This document shows, piece by piece, positions 60,650 through 64,000 of a stretch of DNA of 64,000 nt. A model generated the notes under the pieces. That model was not told the DNA's origin. It made no database searches and was given only the letters and a program-made list of their open reading frames with translations. Position 1 is the stretch's first letter; every line of letters begins with the position of its first letter. The translations under genes and the position numbers were made by a program. Source of the stretch: CAVVAL01 sp963742725 (GTDB lineage: Bacteria > Actinomycetota > Actinomycetes > Mycobacteriales > Cryptosporangiaceae); NCBI GenBank assembly GCA_963742725.1, contig CAVUMX010000001.1:1860001-1924000 (forward strand), read 5' to 3'.

Positions 60650-60856
60650 TTACTCGCCAGTGCGCTGCTGCGGAATGCCAGCCAGCAGGGCGCGGACCTC
60701 AGACTCGCGGTAACGGCGGTGCCCACCGAGCGTACGGATCGCGCTGAGCTTGCCGGCCTTCGCCCACCGGGTGACGGTCTTGGGGTCGACACGGAACATG
60801 GTCGCGACCTCAGCCGGTGTGAGCAGGGGCTCCGACTCGGGCGTACGGGTTGCCAT
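60650..60856 (-). CDS. bldC: BldC developmental regulator
   Basis: A 68-residue MerR-like DNA-binding protein from ATG 60856 with GGAG upstream. The sequence PLLTPAEVATMFRVDPKTV followed by TRWAKAGKLSAIRTLGGHRR is nearly identical to Streptomyces BldC, which has the same length. BldC binds direct repeats cooperatively and holds back entry into development. The neighbours (Leu/Val dehydrogenase, DUF3073, purM, purF) also match the Streptomyces order. Confidence 0.96.
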   Translation of the reverse strand: MATRTPESEPLLTPAEVATMFRVDPKTVTRWAKAGKLSAIRTLGGHRRYRESEVRALLAGIPQQRTGE

Positions 60857-61196
60857 GATGACTCCAATCGGCTTGCGGTTGCGGCGAATGCCGCATTGAC
60901 CTTCATGGTCCCCGGTGTCCGCCTTGTCTGACATGGGCCGAAAGGATGAACCTCGATGGCTGACCGGCCGAAATTGACACTCTGTGTTTTCGCCTCGTGA
61001 CAGCCCGTGTGAGAACCGGCCAGACATTTACGGATAGTAACGGTTTCGTTGCGTCCACACCGCGAGATGGCCGTCGGGCCGACGCGCGGCACGAGCCGGC
61101 CGCACTATGGTCGGGTACAGGTCGGCACACCCGCTCGACCAGCCACGACACGGCCCCACAAGGGCACGGTCACCCAAACTCATGTGGAGTCTTGTG
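60857..61196. other. 340-bp divergent promoter region between bldC and the dehydrogenase
   Basis: No gene was recognised. The region must hold the promoters of bldC (minus) and of the amino-acid dehydrogenase (plus). A short AT-richer patch (ATTTACGGATAGTAACGG, 61025-61042) stands out in the GC-rich background and could contain a -10 element. No operator was identified. Confidence 0.5.
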
Positions 61197-62264
61197 ATGA
61201 GCGTCTTCACCGCCGACACCGGCCACGAACAGGTCGTCTTCTGCTCCGATCAGGCCAGCGGCCTGCGGGCGATCATCGCGATCTACTCGACCGCCCTGGG
61301 TCCGGCCCTCGGCGGCACCCGCTTCTACCCCTACGCCACCGAGGCGGACGCGATCCACGACGTCCTCGACCTCAGCAAGGGCATGGCGTACAAGAACGCC
61401 CTCGCCGGCCTCGACCTCGGCGGCGGCAAGGCCGTCATCTGGGGCGACCCGGCCACCGACAAGAGCGAAGCGCTGCTGCGCGCGTACGGCCGGTTCGTCG
61501 AGTCGCTGAACGGCCGCTACTACACCGCCTGCGACGTCGGCACCTACGTCGCCGACATGGACGTCATCGCCCGCGAGAGCCGCTTCGTGACCGGCCGCTC
61601 GCCCGAGCACGGCGGCGCCGGCGACTCCAGCGTCCTGACCGCCTACGGCGTCTTCCAGGGCATGCGTGCGGCCGCCCAGCACCGGTGGGACACGTCCTCA
61701 CTGGCCGGCCGGCGGGTCGGCATCGCGGGCGTCGGCAAGGTCGGCAAGCACCTCGTAGAACACCTCATCGAGGACGGCGCGTCCGTCGTCGTGGCCGACG
61801 TCAACACCGCCGCCGTCGCCGCCATCCAGGAGCGCTTCCCCCAGGTCGACGCCGTGGCTCCTGACGCGCTCGTCGCCCTGCCCATGGACGTCTACGCCCC
61901 CAGCGCGCTCGGCGGCGCCCTGGACGACGAGACCGTGCCCGCGCTCCAGGCCGAGATCGTCTGCGGCGCGGCCAACAACCAGCTCGCCCACGCCGGCATG
62001 GACAAGGTGGTCGCCGACCGCGGCATCCTCTACGCGCCCGACTACGTCGTGAACTCCGGCGGCGTCATCCAGGTCGCCGACGAGATCGAGGGCTTCGTGT
62101 TCGAACGGGCGAAGCACCGCGCGGCGAAGATCTACGACACCACGCTGGAGATCCTGCGCCTCGCCGACACCGAGGGCGTGACGCCCGCGGTGGCCGCCGA
62201 CCGTCTCGCCGAGCGCCGTATGGCCGACGTGGGCCGCCTCCGCACCATCCACATCCCGCGCTGA
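61197..62264 (+). CDS. Leucine/valine-type amino-acid dehydrogenase
   Basis: A 355-residue Glu/Leu/Phe/Val dehydrogenase from ATG 61197 with GGAG upstream. The substrate site with catalytic Lys is GMAYKNALAGLDLGGGKAVI, preceded by ALGGTRFYPY. The NAD domain has VGIAGVGKVGKHLVEHL. The length and genomic place next to bldC match Streptomyces valine dehydrogenase (Vdh), which deaminates branched-chain amino acids for catabolism and to supply acyl-CoA precursors. Confidence 0.93.
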   Translation: MSVFTADTGHEQVVFCSDQASGLRAIIAIYSTALGPALGGTRFYPYATEADAIHDVLDLSKGMAYKNALAGLDLGGGKAVIWGDPATDKSEALLRAYGRFVESLNGRYYTACDVGTYVADMDVIARESRFVTGRSPEHGGAGDSSVLTAYGVFQGMRAAAQHRWDTSSLAGRRVGIAGVGKVGKHLVEHLIEDGASVVVADVNTAAVAAIQERFPQVDAVAPDALVALPMDVYAPSALGGALDDETVPALQAEIVCGAANNQLAHAGMDKVVADRGILYAPDYVVNSGGVIQVADEIEGFVFERAKHRAAKIYDTTLEILRLADTEGVTPAVAADRLAERRMADVGRLRTIHIPR

Positions 62265-62425
62265 AACAGGTGTTCAGGCAGATCAGCGGCGCGAGTGTGA
62301 CCTGATACTCCGGGGCGAGATGCCGAAGCGTGGGTCGGGACGGTACGGTGTAGGTACGAGAGATGCCATTCATCGGGGCCACTCGCGCAGAGGCCCCGTC
62401 ACACCTGTGCGAGGGGGTCGAGCCA

Positions 62426-62632
62426 ATGGGGCGCGGCCGTGCCAAGGCCAAGCAGACAAAGGTCGCTCGCGAGCTCAAGTACAGCTCGCCCAGCACCGAC
62501 CTCGACGCTCTTCAGCGTGAACTCGCCAGCCCCTCGGGCTTGCCGGGTTCGTCGGTGTCTGACGACCAAGAGGCCGACGACGAGTACGACGATGACGAGT
62601 ACGACGACGACTGGGCACCGCGTAGCCAATGA
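62426..62632 (+). CDS. DUF3073 family protein
   Basis: A 68-residue protein from ATG 62426 behind GAGGGGG. It has the family-typical start MGRGRAKAKQTKVARELKYS and a C-terminal acidic tail built on DEYDDDEYDDDW. DUF3073 proteins are conserved next to purM in actinobacteria; the function is unknown. The basic front and acidic tail could suit nucleic-acid or ribosome contact. Confidence 0.92.
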   Translation: MGRGRAKAKQTKVARELKYSSPSTDLDALQRELASPSGLPGSSVSDDQEADDEYDDDEYDDDWAPRSQ

Positions 62633-62658
62633 GGCTCGCGCGTTCTGAGCGCATACAA

Positions 62659-62690
62659 CCGGCCGGCCGTGCGAGAGCACGGCCGGCCGG
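62659..62690. terminator. Terminator after the DUF3073 gene
   Basis: A perfect 14-bp stem (62659-62672 with 62677-62690) closed by a GAGA tetraloop, 26 bp after the DUF3073 stop. Confidence 0.92.
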
Positions 62691-62718
62691 CTCGTCGTCC
62701 TGCGGGTACCCGCACATG

Positions 62719-62756
62719 ACAGTGGCCGCCACCCCTCGCGGGGCAGCGGCCACTGT
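62719..62756 (-). terminator. Terminator of purM
   Basis: A perfect 11-bp stem (62719-62729 with 62746-62756) with a 16-base loop that can form inner pairs, nine bases after the purM stop on the minus strand. Confidence 0.85.
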
Positions 62757-62765
62757 TCAGGCTGT

Positions 62766-63848
62766 CTAGCGGGTGGCGTAGGCCCCCACGAGGCGCGCGT
62801 CGGCGGACCCGCGGACGACCTCGCCCACGACCCATGCCGGCACGTGCCGGGCGGTCAGCAGGGCGAGCGCGCGGTCAGCGTCCTCCTTGCCGACGACGGC
62901 GACCATGCCGACGCCCATGTTGAACGTGCGCTCCATCTCGTGCTGGTCGATGCGACCACGGTTCGCGACCAGGTCGAAGATCGGCTGCGGCGTCCAGCTG
63001 GAGCGGTCGATGACCGCGTCCAGCGAGGCGGGCAGGATCCGCGACACGTTGCCGGCCAGGCCACCACCGGTGATGTGCGAGAACGCGTGGACGTCGGTCT
63101 CGTCCTTCAGCGCGAGGCAGTCCTTGGCGTAGATCCGGGTCGGGGTCAGCAGCTCCTCGCCGAGGCTCCGCTGGTTGCCCAGTTCGTCGACGACGGCGTC
63201 GAGACGCATCCGGCCGGCACCGAGCAGGACGTGCCGGACGAGCGAGTACCCGTTGGAGTGCAGCCCCGACGAACCGAGCGCGATCAGGACGTCGCCGTCC
63301 TCGACCCGTTCCGAGCCGAGCAGCTCGTCCGCCTCGACCACGCCGACGCCGGTCGCGGCGATGTCGTACTCGTCACGGCCCAGCAGCCCGGGGTGTTCGG
63401 CGGTCTCACCGCCGACGAGCGAGCAGCCCGCCCAGCGGCATCCGTCGGCGATGCCGCCCACGATGTCCGCGATCTTCTCGGGCACGACCTGGCCGAACGC
63501 CACGTAGTCCTGGAGGAACAGCGGCTCAGCGCCGCACACCACCAGGTCGTCGACGACCATCGCGACCAGGTCGACGCCGACCGTGTCGTGGATGTCCATC
63601 ATCTGCGCGATGGCCAGCTTGGTGCCCACCCCGTCGGTGGACGACGCCAGCAGCGGTTTGCGGTACTTGGTCGTGTCGAGCGCGAACAGCCCGGCAAAAC
63701 CCCCGATATTGCCGACGACCTCTGGCCGGAAGGTCTTCTTGACCTTCGCCTTGATGAGTTCGACGGCGCGGTCACCCGCCTCGATGTCCACGCCCGCTTC
63801 CGCGTACGTGGAACCCGGTGCAGCGAGGTTCTTCACTACTGCTCCCAT
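62766..63848 (-). CDS. purM: Phosphoribosylformylglycinamidine cyclo-ligase (AIR synthetase)
   Basis: A 360-residue protein with the PurM signatures TYAEAGVDIEAGDRAVELIK, SSTDGVGTKLAIAQ, VGVDLVAMVVDDLVVCGAEP and GGGLAGNVSRILP. It closes the imidazole ring to give AIR in purine synthesis. Its start overlaps the purF stop as TGATG, so the two are translationally coupled. Confidence 0.97.
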   Translation of the reverse strand: MGAVVKNLAAPGSTYAEAGVDIEAGDRAVELIKAKVKKTFRPEVVGNIGGFAGLFALDTTKYRKPLLASSTDGVGTKLAIAQMMDIHDTVGVDLVAMVVDDLVVCGAEPLFLQDYVAFGQVVPEKIADIVGGIADGCRWAGCSLVGGETAEHPGLLGRDEYDIAATGVGVVEADELLGSERVEDGDVLIALGSSGLHSNGYSLVRHVLLGAGRMRLDAVVDELGNQRSLGEELLTPTRIYAKDCLALKDETDVHAFSHITGGGLAGNVSRILPASLDAVIDRSSWTPQPIFDLVANRGRIDQHEMERTFNMGVGMVAVVGKEDADRALALLTARHVPAWVVGEVVRGSADARLVGAYATR

Positions 63849-64000
63849 CAGGGTCGGCGCAGGGCGTCTTCGCCACCAGGGCTGGCGGCGAGCTGGCGAA
63901 CTGCGGTACCGGGCGCTACCCGGTCGATTCCCCGTTCAATGCCCTCCAGCACGTGCTTGCCGATGAGGTCATCGGCAGGCAGTGCGATCGGGTATTCGCC
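63848..64000 (-). CDS. purF: Amidophosphoribosyltransferase, C-terminal end only
   Basis: The last 50 codons of a minus-strand gene cut by the window edge. The tail GEYPIALPADDLIGKHVLEG matches the C-terminus of actinobacterial PurF, which transfers ammonia from glutamine to PRPP in the first step of purine synthesis. The stop shares a base with the purM start codon. The assignment rests on this tail plus the conserved purF-purM order. Confidence 0.85.
   Translation of the reverse strand, partial: GEYPIALPADDLIGKHVLEGIERGIDRVAPGTAVRQLAASPGGEDALRRP

Overview
The window is a continuous piece of high-GC chromosome from a sporulating, mycelial-type actinobacterium. The evidence is a 68-residue BldC-type regulator, a Leu/Val dehydrogenase, a DUF3073 gene and purM-purF at the right end, many GTG starts and four-base ATGA/GTGA overlaps, and long stop-free antisense frames caused by GC-rich codon use. 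The family composition suggests something near Micromonosporaceae or Cryptosporangiaceae, but no rRNA or species marker is present.

Layout. 1-4.5 kb: secreted nuclease-like protein (cut by the window edge), epimerase, a lipoprotein with an alpha/beta-hydrolase fold that has lost catalytic residues, and an HtrA/DegP-type membrane protease. 4.6-18 kb: a dense signalling block with an anti-sigma-type ATPase, a response regulator coupled to a Nik1-like soluble hybrid kinase with repeated HAMP modules, a HATPase-GAF-SpoIIE phosphatase, a STAS antagonist, a diguanylate cyclase, an exported acidic repeat protein, a decayed trypsin gene, and a Ser/Thr kinase coupled to an FHA-HTH regulator. 18-22 kb: cupin, VOC protein, DUF6343-like protein, hisS and a secreted unknown.

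22-29 kb: an arsenic-type cluster. One ArsR gene is read divergently from a long overlapping operon that encodes a four-CCG small protein, M28 peptidase, ArsO-like flavoprotein, MFS transporter, second ArsR, aquaglyceroporin, ArsC and a GNAT-ACT fusion. 29-32 kb: YnfA, small proteins, tRNA-Lys, a compact array of five atypical tRNAs and a cluster of DnaA boxes. 32-41 kb: CBS protein, aldo/keto reductase, flavodoxin-like protein, class A penicillin-binding protein, polysaccharide deacetylase, three canonical-looking tRNAs (Glu, Asp, Phe), hydrolase, NmrA-like protein and a TRM11-like methyltransferase. 41-48.6 kb: DrrAB-like ABC exporter, lipoprotein, jelly-roll secreted protein, DinB-like protein, histidine phosphatase, PP2C, STAS, and an anti-sigma/ECF-sigma pair. 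48.7-52.3 kb: fused SecDF, a small exported protein and uracil-DNA glycosylase.

52.4-58.8 kb: a single same-strand set of five genes: HPD-less J/TPR membrane protein, lidless Hsp70, an 87-residue helical protein, an EccC-like triple-ATPase and a C-tail-anchored coiled-coil protein. It looks like a chaperone-linked, type VII-secretion-like machine whose function I cannot name. 58.8-64 kb: a beta-oxidation pair, bldC, Leu/Val dehydrogenase, DUF3073, purM and the end of purF.

The two strongest candidates for something undescribed are the CCG-protein/peptidase part of the arsenic cluster and the Hsp70-EccC-like cluster. The tRNA array, the off-origin DnaA-box cluster and two genes that appear to lack a canonical start codon also deserve checking. 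No CRISPR array, insertion sequence or prophage was seen.
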